Source: Lentzea kentuckyensis | Lineage (GTDB): Bacteria > Actinomycetota > Actinomycetes > Mycobacteriales > Pseudonocardiaceae | Reading direction: 5' to 3' | Assembly (NCBI RefSeq): GCF_002150765.1 | Contig: NZ_MUYM01000098.1 | Location: 856-41,577, forward strand | Length of the DNA: 40,722 bases | Shown: in pieces, positions 1-6,722 of the stretch | How positions within the stretch are numbered: position 1 is the stretch's first letter | How the letters are laid out: the number at the start of each line of letters is the position of its first letter | Translations under genes and position numbers: made by a program | Notes under the pieces: generated by a model | Databases searched by the model: none | The model's input: the letters and a program-made list of their open reading frames with translations, nothing else | Told to the model about the DNA's origin: nothing

Positions 1-90
1 CACCGCACGACCCGACATCACCGCACGACCCGACATCACCGCACAGCCCGACATCACCGCACGACCCGACGCCACCGCACGACCCGCCGT
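1..90. repeat. 18-bp tandem repeat, about five copies
   Basis: Five consecutive copies of an 18-bp unit (CACCGCACGACCCGACAT, with copies 3 to 5 slightly diverged) fill the first 90 bases and stop at the ruvC stop codon. The array probably continues left of the window. It lies downstream of ruvC, where ruvA is usually found in actinobacteria, so it may be an intergenic minisatellite inside the ruvCAB region. No function can be read from the sequence. Confidence 0.85.
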
Positions 91-659
91 CACGGCGCGG
101 TCCGCCGCGCCGCCTCGGCCAGCTTGGCCTTGTGCACGCGGGCGAGTTCAGCTGCGCGGGCCTGGGCTTCCTCCAGCCGCGACCGCATCGGCGCACGCCA
201 GTGATGGCAGATCGCCAGCGCCAGCGCGTCCGCCGCGTCCGCCGGCTTGGGCGCCACCTTCAACCCGAGCAGCTTCGTGACCATCGCCGTCACCTGCGCC
301 TTGTCCGCGCGCCCTGACCCCGTGACCGCGGCCTTCACCTCGGACGGGGTGTGGAACTCGACCGGCAGGTTCCGTTGTGCCGCGGCCAGAGCCACGACCC
401 CGGACGCCTGCGCGACCCCCATCGCGGTGCGGACGTTGTGTTGCGCGAAGACGCGTTCGATCGCCACGACATGAGGTTCATAACGGTCGAGCCACTCGCA
501 GACACCGATGTACAGCTCGTGAAGTCGCACGGACAGTGGAGCGTCGACGGGCGTGCGCAGGACATCGACCGCCACGGCGCGCACCACGCGCCCAGGCCCA
601 CCGTCGACCACGCCGAAGCCGCACCTGGTCAGACCGGGGTCGACCCCGAACACCCGCAC
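90..659 (-). CDS. ruvC: Crossover junction endodeoxyribonuclease RuvC
   Basis: Holliday-junction resolvase that cuts four-way DNA junctions made by RuvAB during recombinational repair. The N-terminus carries the family motif VFGVDPGLTRCG with the first catalytic Asp. The later acidic residues are visible in VAIERVF and in DAADALALAICHH. I place the start at GTG 659 (190 residues) rather than further upstream, because GGGGAG lies five bases before it and homologues begin with this motif. A near-consensus LexA box (681-696) lies about 22 bases upstream, which fits DNA-damage control. The gene reads leftward into a tandem repeat; ruvA and ruvB are presumably outside the window. Confidence 0.95.
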   Translation of the reverse strand: MRVFGVDPGLTRCGFGVVDGGPGRVVRAVAVDVLRTPVDAPLSVRLHELYIGVCEWLDRYEPHVVAIERVFAQHNVRTAMGVAQASGVVALAAAQRNLPVEFHTPSEVKAAVTGSGRADKAQVTAMVTKLLGLKVAPKPADAADALALAICHHWRAPMRSRLEEAQARAAELARVHKAKLAEAARRTAP

Positions 660-680
660 AACAGCTCCCCGGATCGCCGA

Positions 681-696
681 ACGAACAACAGTTCGA
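681..696. promoter_or_regulatory. LexA-type SOS box upstream of ruvC
   Basis: ACGAACAACAGTTCGA matches the actinobacterial/Bacillus-type SOS box TCGAAC-N4-GTTCGA at all but the first base. It lies between ruvC and the divergent GGDEF gene. ruvC is a known LexA target in mycobacteria, so LexA control is likely. The distance to the GGDEF gene (about 100 bases) makes an effect on that gene possible but unproven. Confidence 0.75.
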
Positions 697-795
697 ACCA
701 TATCCGGTGCACCTAAAGGTGCGGAGCACCGACACGGTTCGACAAGTCCAGGTCGGCGTTACTACGGTGGTCGGGTTTCGATCACGGGAGTAACG

Positions 796-2280
796 GTGAA
801 GAGGTTCTGGCTCGTGGTGGGGTGCGTCGGCACCTTCATGGCGATCACCATCCTCACCGCCCTCGCCGCGCCGCGTGAGATCGGCGTCGCGATCGACAAG
901 GTCGTGCAGCTCCTGTTCGCGATCGCCGCGCTCGTCGCGTACGCGCGCCGGCGCAACCGCTGGATGACGGCGGCGATGGCGAGCCTGACGGTCGGGCTGT
1001 CCGCGTGGATCTGGGGTCAGCAGATCCTCGGTGTGCAACTGCCGACGTCGACCATCGCGCCGCTCGGGTTCACGCTCGTGCCGGTCCTGTGCCTGGCCGC
1101 GGTGGTCGTGAAGGCACAACAACGGCGCGCCGACGACCTGTTGCCGAACTACCGCAGCCGCACGGTCGTGGTGCTCGACGGGCTGATCGTGATCGGGTCG
1201 CTCTTTGTGCTGACGTGGGTGTCCGCGCTGGAATCACTCACACGCGCGTGGGCGACCGAAGGGCCCGGTTTCGCCACTGTTGTCGCGCATCCCGCCGCGT
1301 ACCTCGTGCTGCTCGTGGCGATCGTTGTGCTGTCGTGGACTCATCACTCCGTGCGTCAGTGGCCGATGTTGTTCGTGGCACTGGCCGGTATCGCGCAGTC
1401 GTCGTCGGGCTGGGTGTTCGCGTTCTACATCTCGAAGGGCATCACGGAGATCCCGGCGACCGCGGACATCGGCTTCATGCTGTGCCCGGCGCTGTTCTTC
1501 CTCGGCACGCTGGCCCCGGCCCGCAGCCTCGAACCGACGTCCGGCCGCATGCGCATGGCCGACCTGCTGCACCTGTTCGTGCCGTACGTGCCGCTCGCGA
1601 TCACCGGTCTGTTCATCATGTGGAACACCGCGACCGGCGGGCGCCTCAACCCGATCGAGATCTACGTCGGTCTCGCCGTCGTGTGTCTCGTGATCGTGCG
1701 TCAGCTCTTCACGATGATGGACAACGTCCGCCTGATGGACCAGCTCCGCGTCTCTCGCGAACAGCTACGGCATGAGGCGACGCACGATCCGTTGACCAGC
1801 GTCGCGAACCGCTCGCTGTTCCGCGAACGGCTGGAGCGCGCGCTAGCGGTCAGGGATCGCGCACAGCCGTTGATCCTGCTGTTCATCGACGTGGACGGGT
1901 TCAAGGCCGTCAACGACAACTACGGGCACGCCGAGGGCGACATCGTTCTGCGCAATGTCGCCGCACGGCTGGAAAACAGCGTTCGGTCAGAGGACACCGT
2001 CGCGCGGTTGGGCGGTGACGAGTTCGGCGTGCTGATCGACGGCGGGGACGCCGACGAGATCGGCGCACGGCTGTTGGCCTCTCTCGCGCACCCGCACGAG
2101 GTGCACGGGCGTGTTCATCGCGTGCACGCCAGCATCGGTGTGGCACAACGGTTTTCGTACGACCCGACGGCTACGGCCGACGACATGCTCGGTGCCGCCG
2201 ACGCCGCGATGTACACGGCGAAACGACTCGGCAAGGGCATGGTCGTCGTGCACGGTTCACCGCTACCGGAGTGCGGCTAG
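796..2280 (+). CDS. Membrane GGDEF diguanylate cyclase
   Basis: Predicted diguanylate cyclase of 494 residues that makes cyclic di-GMP from two GTP. The first ~300 residues contain about eight or nine hydrophobic segments forming an integral membrane sensor region. The cytoplasmic GGDEF domain follows, with an intact GGDEF motif at residues 406-410 and RSED five residues before it, which matches the RxxD product-inhibition site. No EAL domain is present. Start GTG 796 has GGGAG five bases upstream; longer upstream reading frames would run into ruvC sequence on the other strand. Ligand unknown. It is divergent from ruvC. Confidence 0.93.
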   Translation: MKRFWLVVGCVGTFMAITILTALAAPREIGVAIDKVVQLLFAIAALVAYARRRNRWMTAAMASLTVGLSAWIWGQQILGVQLPTSTIAPLGFTLVPVLCLAAVVVKAQQRRADDLLPNYRSRTVVVLDGLIVIGSLFVLTWVSALESLTRAWATEGPGFATVVAHPAAYLVLLVAIVVLSWTHHSVRQWPMLFVALAGIAQSSSGWVFAFYISKGITEIPATADIGFMLCPALFFLGTLAPARSLEPTSGRMRMADLLHLFVPYVPLAITGLFIMWNTATGGRLNPIEIYVGLAVVCLVIVRQLFTMMDNVRLMDQLRVSREQLRHEATHDPLTSVANRSLFRERLERALAVRDRAQPLILLFIDVDGFKAVNDNYGHAEGDIVLRNVAARLENSVRSEDTVARLGGDEFGVLIDGGDADEIGARLLASLAHPHEVHGRVHRVHASIGVAQRFSYDPTATADDMLGAADAAMYTAKRLGKGMVVVHGSPLPECG

Positions 2281-4034
2281 TGCGCCGGGCTTCAGCCCGG
2301 TGGTGAAGGCCCGCGCGGGAGGCCGGTCACGGCCGGGCGTGTCCTGGACCGGGGGTTTCGCTGTTCGATGTACTGGCGCAGCACGCTGGCCGGGCGTCAT
2401 CAACCGAGTCGACGAAGTACGACCCGGACCAGAGCCGCTGCACCCGCCAGTGGTGGCGGGTCAGTTCGGGGAACTCCTGTCGCATCGTGCGTGACGAGAC
2501 ACCTTGAGGCTGGTGACCGGTTCCGGGACCGCAACCGTGGGTGGGAAGATCACGAGCAGGTGTATGCGGTTGGTCTTCCCATTGAACTCAGCAAGTTCGG
2601 TCTCGAAGTCGGCGCGGACCGTCCGCCGGATTCCTCCAGCCGGGTCAGATGCCGGTCGCTGAACACCGTGTGCCGGTGCTTCGTCACGGGAACCAAGTGT
2701 GCGTGCAGGGCGAGAAACACAGTGCCTGCCAGTACGAACGCCCGCGAGATCGGTTATGAAACAACTGAATACAATGGTGTTGTGCAGCTGCGGTACAACT
2801 TCCGCGTCTACCCGACGCCCGCCCAGCGGGAGGCGTTGGCGCGGGCGTTCGGGTGCGCGCGGGTGGTGTTCAACGACGCGTTGCACGCCCGCCGGGCAGC
2901 CTACGTGAACGGCGACCCATGCCTGTCGGACGGCGAGCTGTCCAAGCAGGTCATCACCCGCGCCAAGAGCACACCAGAACGGGTGTGGCTGGGCGGGGTG
3001 TCGGCGGTGGTGCTGCAGCAGGCGCTGGCGGACCTGAACACCGCCTACCGCAACTTCTTCGCCTCGGTCACTGGTGAACGCACAGGCCGCAAGGTCGCCC
3101 TGCCTCGGTTCCGGTCCCGCAAGGACAACCGGCAGGCCATCCGGTTCACCCGCAACGCCCGGTTCACGGTGCTCCGCAACGGCCGGTTGCGGCTGCCGAA
3201 GATCGGTGAGATCGACGTGCGCTGGTCGCGTGACCTGCCCGCCGAACCGTCGTCGGTGACGATCGTGAAGGACGCGGCAGGCCGGTACTTCGCCTCGTTC
3301 GTCGTCACGACTAAGCAGGACGAGACACTGCCGAAGGTAGAACCCGAGGTCGGCATCGACCTGGGCCTGACGCATTTCGCGGTGCTCTCGGACGGTACGA
3401 AGGTGGCTGCGCCGAAGTTCTTGCGCCAGGCGGCACGCAGGCTGCGGCGATTGCAGAAGTCGCTGAGCCGCAAGGTCAAGGGCTCGAACAAGCGCAAGAA
3501 AGCCGTGTTCAAGGTCGCCCGCGCGCACGCGAAGGTGGCCGACACGCGACGGGACTGGCAGCACAAGCTGTCCACGGCGATCATCCGCGACAACCAAGCG
3601 GTGTACGTCGAGGACCTGTGCGTCGCAGGTCTCGGCCGGACCCGGCTCGCGAAGTCCGTGCACGACGCCGGATGGGCCGGTTTCGTCGGCATGCTGGAAT
3701 ACAAGGCGGCCCGATACGGCCGGACCTTCGTCCGGATCGATCGGTGGTTCCCGTCCACCCGGACGTGCTCGGCCTGCGGACGCGTCAACGACAAGCTGCC
3801 GTTGAACATCCGGGTGTGGACCTGCCTGTGTGGCAGCGTCCACGACCGCGACGTCAATGCCGCCATCAACATCCTCGCCGCAGGACGTGCGGAGAGACTA
3901 AACGACCGTGGAGCGCAGGTAAGACCAGCATCCGTGCCGGCACCGCGCCGTGAAACGGGAATCCACCCAGACGCCACGCTATCCACGCGCAGCGTGAAGG
4001 GAATCCCCGCCCTGAGGGCGAGGAGAACGTCAAC
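2281..4034. mobile_element. IS200/IS605-family insertion sequence, tnpA broken
   Basis: A composite IS605-type element with divergent genes: a decayed tnpA on the minus strand and an intact tnpB on the plus strand. The left end is probably just after the GGDEF stop codon, where a hairpin (CCGGGC-TTCA-GCCCGG, about 2285-2300) lies. The right end is probably near 4030-4034, where CGCCC-TGA-GGGCG forms the subterminal hairpin and is followed by AGGAGAACGTCAAC, resembling known actinobacterial IS605 right ends. No terminal inverted repeats or target duplication are expected for this family. Exact ends are inferred. Confidence 0.75.
2292..2735 (-). pseudogene. tnpA: IS200-like transposase TnpA, frameshifted
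   Basis: Remnant of a Y1 single-strand transposase. Reading the minus strand, HLVPVTKHRHTVFSDRHL and TRLEE appear in one frame, then RRTVRADFETELAEFNGK and RIHLLVIFPPTVAV in a second, then MRQEFPELTRHHWRVQRLWS and GSYFVDSV in a third, and finally SVLRQYIEQRN in another. At least three frameshifts therefore separate recognisable TnpA blocks. One is a single-base loss just after LEE. The protein cannot be made intact, so the element is probably not self-mobile unless TnpA is supplied in trans. The gene is divergent from tnpB, as in classical IS605. Confidence 0.85.
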
Positions 4035-4047
4035 GGAGCTGACGTGA
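2782..4047 (+). CDS. tnpB: TnpB RNA-guided nuclease (IS605 OrfB)
   Basis: TnpB-family protein of 421 residues, the RNA-guided DNA nuclease ancestral to Cas12. The RuvC-like acidic residues look intact: Asp193 in GIDLGLTHFAV, Glu277 in VYVEDLCVAGLG, and Asp357 in VHDRDVNAAINIL. A zinc-finger segment has CSACG and CLCG (C-x2-C and C-x-C). The N-terminus LRYNFRVYPTPAQ is typical, so I chose GTG 2782. The reading frame continues through the right end of the element for about four codons of flanking DNA. Its stop overlaps the GTG of the cupin gene (GTGA). The omegaRNA of such elements normally spans the tnpB 3' end and the right end. Confidence 0.92.
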   Translation: MQLRYNFRVYPTPAQREALARAFGCARVVFNDALHARRAAYVNGDPCLSDGELSKQVITRAKSTPERVWLGGVSAVVLQQALADLNTAYRNFFASVTGERTGRKVALPRFRSRKDNRQAIRFTRNARFTVLRNGRLRLPKIGEIDVRWSRDLPAEPSSVTIVKDAAGRYFASFVVTTKQDETLPKVEPEVGIDLGLTHFAVLSDGTKVAAPKFLRQAARRLRRLQKSLSRKVKGSNKRKKAVFKVARAHAKVADTRRDWQHKLSTAIIRDNQAVYVEDLCVAGLGRTRLAKSVHDAGWAGFVGMLEYKAARYGRTFVRIDRWFPSTRTCSACGRVNDKLPLNIRVWTCLCGSVHDRDVNAAINILAAGRAERLNDRGAQVRPASVPAPRRETGIHPDATLSTRSVKGIPALRARRTSTELT

Positions 4048-4055
4048 CACCTGAG
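3900..4055 (+). ncRNA. Predicted TnpB omegaRNA (reRNA) with guide
   Basis: In IS200/IS605 elements the right end is transcribed as omegaRNA, with the scaffold in the 3' part of tnpB and the guide taken from DNA just past the element. Here the scaffold would end near the CGCCC-TGA-GGGCG hairpin and GTCAAC at about 4034. The guide would be the first 16-20 bases of the cupin leader and start region (from 4035). The 5' boundary given is only an estimate. This is inference from family biology plus the visible right-end hairpin. Confidence 0.4.
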
Positions 4056-4475
4056 CAGTTGATTTCCTCGCTGGGCATGCAGGAACTCCCCGTCGAGGGC
4101 GGTTACTTCGCGCAGACCCACCGGTCCGACGACGTGTCCGCGATCGCGTACCTGTTGCGCAAGCCCGACTTCTCCGGCATGCACGTGCTGAAGCACCTGG
4201 AGATCTACAACTTCCACGCCGGTTCGCCGTTGCGGATGCTGCTGCTCTTCCCCGACGGCACCGTACGGGAACCTCTCTTGAGCGCGTCCAACCCACAGGT
4301 CGTCGTCCCTCCGGGCGTGTGGCAGGGCAGCGCGCCGGCCGGTGACTGGTCGTTGGTCGGCACGGTGGTGGTGCCGCCGTACACCGACGACATCGTGGAG
4401 TTCGGGCACGCGGACGACCTGTGCGCGCGTTATCCCTCTCACGCCGAAGCGATCAGGCCCTTGTGCCGCTTCTAG
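4044..4475 (+). CDS. Cupin superfamily protein (DUF985-like)
   Basis: Protein of 143 residues resembling the DUF985/cupin_5 family (YML079w-like small beta-barrels). It has the family-like opening LISSLGMQELPVEGGYF, a central HLEIYNFHAGSPL, and VVVPPGVWQGSAPAGDWSLV near the end. The function of the family is not established; a sugar or nucleotide-sugar ligand is often guessed from the fold. Start GTG 4044 has GGAG five bases upstream, and this ribosome site begins right where the IS605 element ends. Transcription may therefore now come from within the insertion, and tnpB translation may be coupled through the GTGA overlap. Confidence 0.85.
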   Translation: MTPEQLISSLGMQELPVEGGYFAQTHRSDDVSAIAYLLRKPDFSGMHVLKHLEIYNFHAGSPLRMLLLFPDGTVREPLLSASNPQVVVPPGVWQGSAPAGDWSLVGTVVVPPYTDDIVEFGHADDLCARYPSHAEAIRPLCRF

Positions 4476-4485
4476 GATCATCGGA

Positions 4486-5289
4486 ATGGCGCTTGTCCCG
4501 CTCAACGGCGTTGAGCTGAACGTCCAGGTCGAAGGCTCCGGCGACCTCGTGGTGCTGGTCATGGGCACCGGCAGCCCTGGCCGCGTGTGGCGCACCTACC
4601 AGGTGCCCGCGCTGGTCAAGGCCGGCTACCGGGTCGCCTACTTCGACAACCGCGGCATCAAGCCGTCGTCCGAGTGCGCCACCGGTTTCACCATCGACGA
4701 CATGGTCGCCGACACCGCCGCGCTGATCTCGCACCTCGGTGCCCCGGCCCACGTGATCGGCACGTCGCTCGGCGCCCGGATCACCCAGGAACTGGCGCTG
4801 AAGCACCCGGACCTGGTCCGCTCCGCCGTGCTGATGGCGACCACCGGCCGTCCCGAACCGCTGCAGCAGGCCTGGTCGCTCGCCCTCTGCGATCTGCACG
4901 ACAAGGGCGCCGAACTGCCGGTGGCGTTCTACGCGGCCGCCGCCGTTACCCGCAACGTCTCGCCGGCGACCCTGGCCGACCCGATGATCGCCCGCGACTG
5001 GCTGCAGATGTACGAGTTCGCCGGGTCCTCGGTGGGGGCCGGCCATCGTGCCCAGCTGGCCCTCTGCGACTTCGAACCCCGCCTGGACGCCTACCGCGCC
5101 ATCCGCGTGCGCTCGCTGGTGATCGGGTTCGCGGACGACCTCGTCCTGCCACCCCGCCTGTCACGCGAGGTGGCGGACGCGATCCCCGGTGCCCGCTACG
5201 TCGAGGTCGCCGACTGCGGGCACATCGGGTATCTGGAACGGCCGGACGAGATCAACCGGCTGCTCGTCGAGTTCATCGGTCGAGGCTGA
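4486..5289 (+). CDS. Alpha/beta-fold hydrolase
   Basis: Cytoplasmic alpha/beta hydrolase of 267 residues; substrate unknown. Visible elements are the oxyanion segment VMGTGSPGRVW, the nucleophile elbow GTSLGA with Ser94, an acidic residue in GFADDLVLPP and His246 in DCGHIGYLE, so the Ser-Asp-His triad is complete. Start ATG 4486 lies ten bases after the cupin stop, suggesting co-transcription. The 3' end overlaps the convergent SMP-30-like gene by 17 bases. Confidence 0.9.
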   Translation: MALVPLNGVELNVQVEGSGDLVVLVMGTGSPGRVWRTYQVPALVKAGYRVAYFDNRGIKPSSECATGFTIDDMVADTAALISHLGAPAHVIGTSLGARITQELALKHPDLVRSAVLMATTGRPEPLQQAWSLALCDLHDKGAELPVAFYAAAAVTRNVSPATLADPMIARDWLQMYEFAGSSVGAGHRAQLALCDFEPRLDAYRAIRVRSLVIGFADDLVLPPRLSREVADAIPGARYVEVADCGHIGYLERPDEINRLLVEFIGRG

Positions 5290-6148
5290 ACACGTCCGTC
5301 GTCTCCCCCTTGACCAACAGGTCGATGCGCCCGCTCAACACGTACGTGCCATACGGCGTGCGAGCCGCCGTAGTAGGCGCAGCCCCCCAGTCACGCTGGG
5401 ACTTCACCTGCCACGTCCGTGTGTCCAAAACGGTCACAGCGTTCTTCCCAGGCGCACTGAGGCTGTTCGTGACGACCACCAGCCCAGCAGGCGTCAACGT
5501 GAGCCCGTCCGCGCCCGGCAACTTGGGCGCCGGCAGTTCCTCGACGTGTCCACTCGTGACCTTGAACAGCGTGCCGTTCGTGTAGTGCCCGGTGACGAGG
5601 AATCCCCTGGGATCCCAGACGATTCCGTTGTTCCCGAACGACGCCCCGCCCAGCCGCGAATCCCGCGCGAACACCGTGACAGCGCCCGCCCGATCGACCT
5701 TCCAGATCGTGTCGCCCGACGTGCCGGTGACATAAGCGTTGCCGATCGGATCGACCGCCACGTCGTTGGCACCGTTGGGAATGTCGACGAACCGCAACGG
5801 ACGCCCGGTTCGCAGGTCGAAGATCCCCAGCCCGGACTGACCGGGCTCTGACCGCTCCCCGAAGCCGATGTCCCCGTAGGCGACCAGCAGCCGCCCGCGG
5901 TCCACCTGGATCCCGAACGTGGACACCATCCGGGTTCCGCTGACCAGCGGCAGGACCCGGCCGGAAGTGCTGACCAGCGACACCGTGCCGTGGCGCAGCG
6001 AGCTGACCAGGAACTGGCCACGCGACGGATCCCACTGCACGCCCTCGGGGTGCAGCGACGGCGACGATGCCACGACGGACCGAGGCGCGGCCGATGCCGT
6101 GCCTGTGACCAGCAGCAACGCCGCCAAGACGGCAAGCGCGACGCGCAT
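5273..6148 (-). CDS. Secreted SMP-30/gluconolactonase-like beta-propeller protein
   Basis: Protein of 291 residues with a clear Sec signal peptide (MRVALAVLAALLLVTGTASA), so it is exported. The mature part resembles SMP-30/strictosidine-synthase-type beta-propellers: repeated motifs such as HPEGVQWDPSRGQFLVSS, GANDVAVDPIGNAYVTGT and NNGIVWDPRGFLVTG mark successive blades. The family includes lactonases and metal-dependent hydrolases, but no specific reaction can be assigned. Start ATG 6148 has GGAGGG five bases upstream. It is divergent from the MarR gene, and the shared promoter region holds two matching palindromes, so MarR probably represses it. Confidence 0.88.
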   Translation of the reverse strand: MRVALAVLAALLLVTGTASAAPRSVVASSPSLHPEGVQWDPSRGQFLVSSLRHGTVSLVSTSGRVLPLVSGTRMVSTFGIQVDRGRLLVAYGDIGFGERSEPGQSGLGIFDLRTGRPLRFVDIPNGANDVAVDPIGNAYVTGTSGDTIWKVDRAGAVTVFARDSRLGGASFGNNGIVWDPRGFLVTGHYTNGTLFKVTSGHVEELPAPKLPGADGLTLTPAGLVVVTNSLSAPGKNAVTVLDTRTWQVKSQRDWGAAPTTAARTPYGTYVLSGRIDLLVKGETTDVFSLDR

Positions 6149-6170
6149 TGCTTCCCTCCAGTAAGAGCAC

Positions 6171-6200
6171 TGATAGATATCAGGGTTCTGATACCTATCA
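6171..6200. promoter_or_regulatory. Twin palindromic operator for the MarR regulator
   Basis: Two copies of the same dyad, TGATA-GA-TATCA (6171-6182) and TGATA-CC-TATCA (6189-6200), have centres 18 bases apart. They are flanked by TAAGAG on the left (about 6162) and CTCTTA on the right (about 6204), so the whole region is itself an imperfect palindrome. It lies between the divergent SMP-30-like and MarR genes, the classic place for a MarR autoregulatory operator controlling both directions. Confidence 0.75.
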
Positions 6201-6230
6201 ATACTCTTATCACACTCCTACGATGGACGG

Positions 6231-6659
6231 ATGCGGAGCGGTGATCGGATCGGCGGAGACATCAAGCGCGCCGAGCTGGAACTGATGACCGCGAAGGCGG
6301 CGGCGGTGCGGCCGGCCGGACTGACCGTGCCGCAATACTCGGCACTGCTCGCGCTCAGCGACCACCCCGGCGCACCTGCGGCGGAACTCGCACGGTTGTG
6401 CCTGGTCACGCCGCAGACGATGACGACGATCCTGCAGAACCTGGTCGCCATGGGGCTCGTGGAGCGCACACCGCACCAGTGGCAGCGCAACGTCCTGGAG
6501 AACCGGCTGACCGAGGCCGGCTACACGACGTTCAAGAAGGCCGACAAGGGCGCGGTCGCCGTGGAGCAGAAGCTGGCCGATGCGTTCACAGAGGAGGAGC
6601 GCACGCAACTACGCGCACTCCTGCAACGGTGCTCTGAGGTATTAGGAAGTTCTTACTGA
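6231..6659 (+). CDS. MarR-family transcriptional regulator
   Basis: Winged-helix regulator of 142 residues, typical MarR length. The core is LTVPQYSALLALSDHPG, then the recognition-helix region LARLCLVTPQTMTTILQNLV and the wing ERTPHQWQRNVLENRLTEAG. These proteins bind palindromes as dimers and are released by small ligands. Start ATG 6231 lacks a strong ribosome site, so translation may be leaderless or weak. The upstream twin palindrome is the probable operator. The FAD oxidoreductase starts 63 bases downstream and may be co-transcribed or controlled by a separate palindrome at 6691-6708. Confidence 0.92.
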   Translation: MRSGDRIGGDIKRAELELMTAKAAAVRPAGLTVPQYSALLALSDHPGAPAAELARLCLVTPQTMTTILQNLVAMGLVERTPHQWQRNVLENRLTEAGYTTFKKADKGAVAVEQKLADAFTEEERTQLRALLQRCSEVLGSSY

Positions 6660-6690
6660 ACGAGCAGACAGGCCACAGGCGGCGCAACCT

Positions 6691-6708
6691 GTGTGACACC
6701 AGTCACAC
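6691..6708. promoter_or_regulatory. Perfect inverted repeat before the FAD oxidoreductase gene
   Basis: GTGTGAC-ACCA-GTCACAC has perfect 7-bp arms and a 4-base spacer. It sits immediately 5' of the AAGGAGG ribosome site of the next gene. It could be an operator or a small RNA hairpin affecting translation. Its sequence differs from the MarR palindromes, so a different regulator is possible. Confidence 0.5.
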
Positions 6709-6722
6709 AAGGAGGTTCTGCC

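Noticed and set aside
1..90. Tandem repeats taken as a CRISPR array
   Set aside because: Units are contiguous without spacers, and no cas genes are present.
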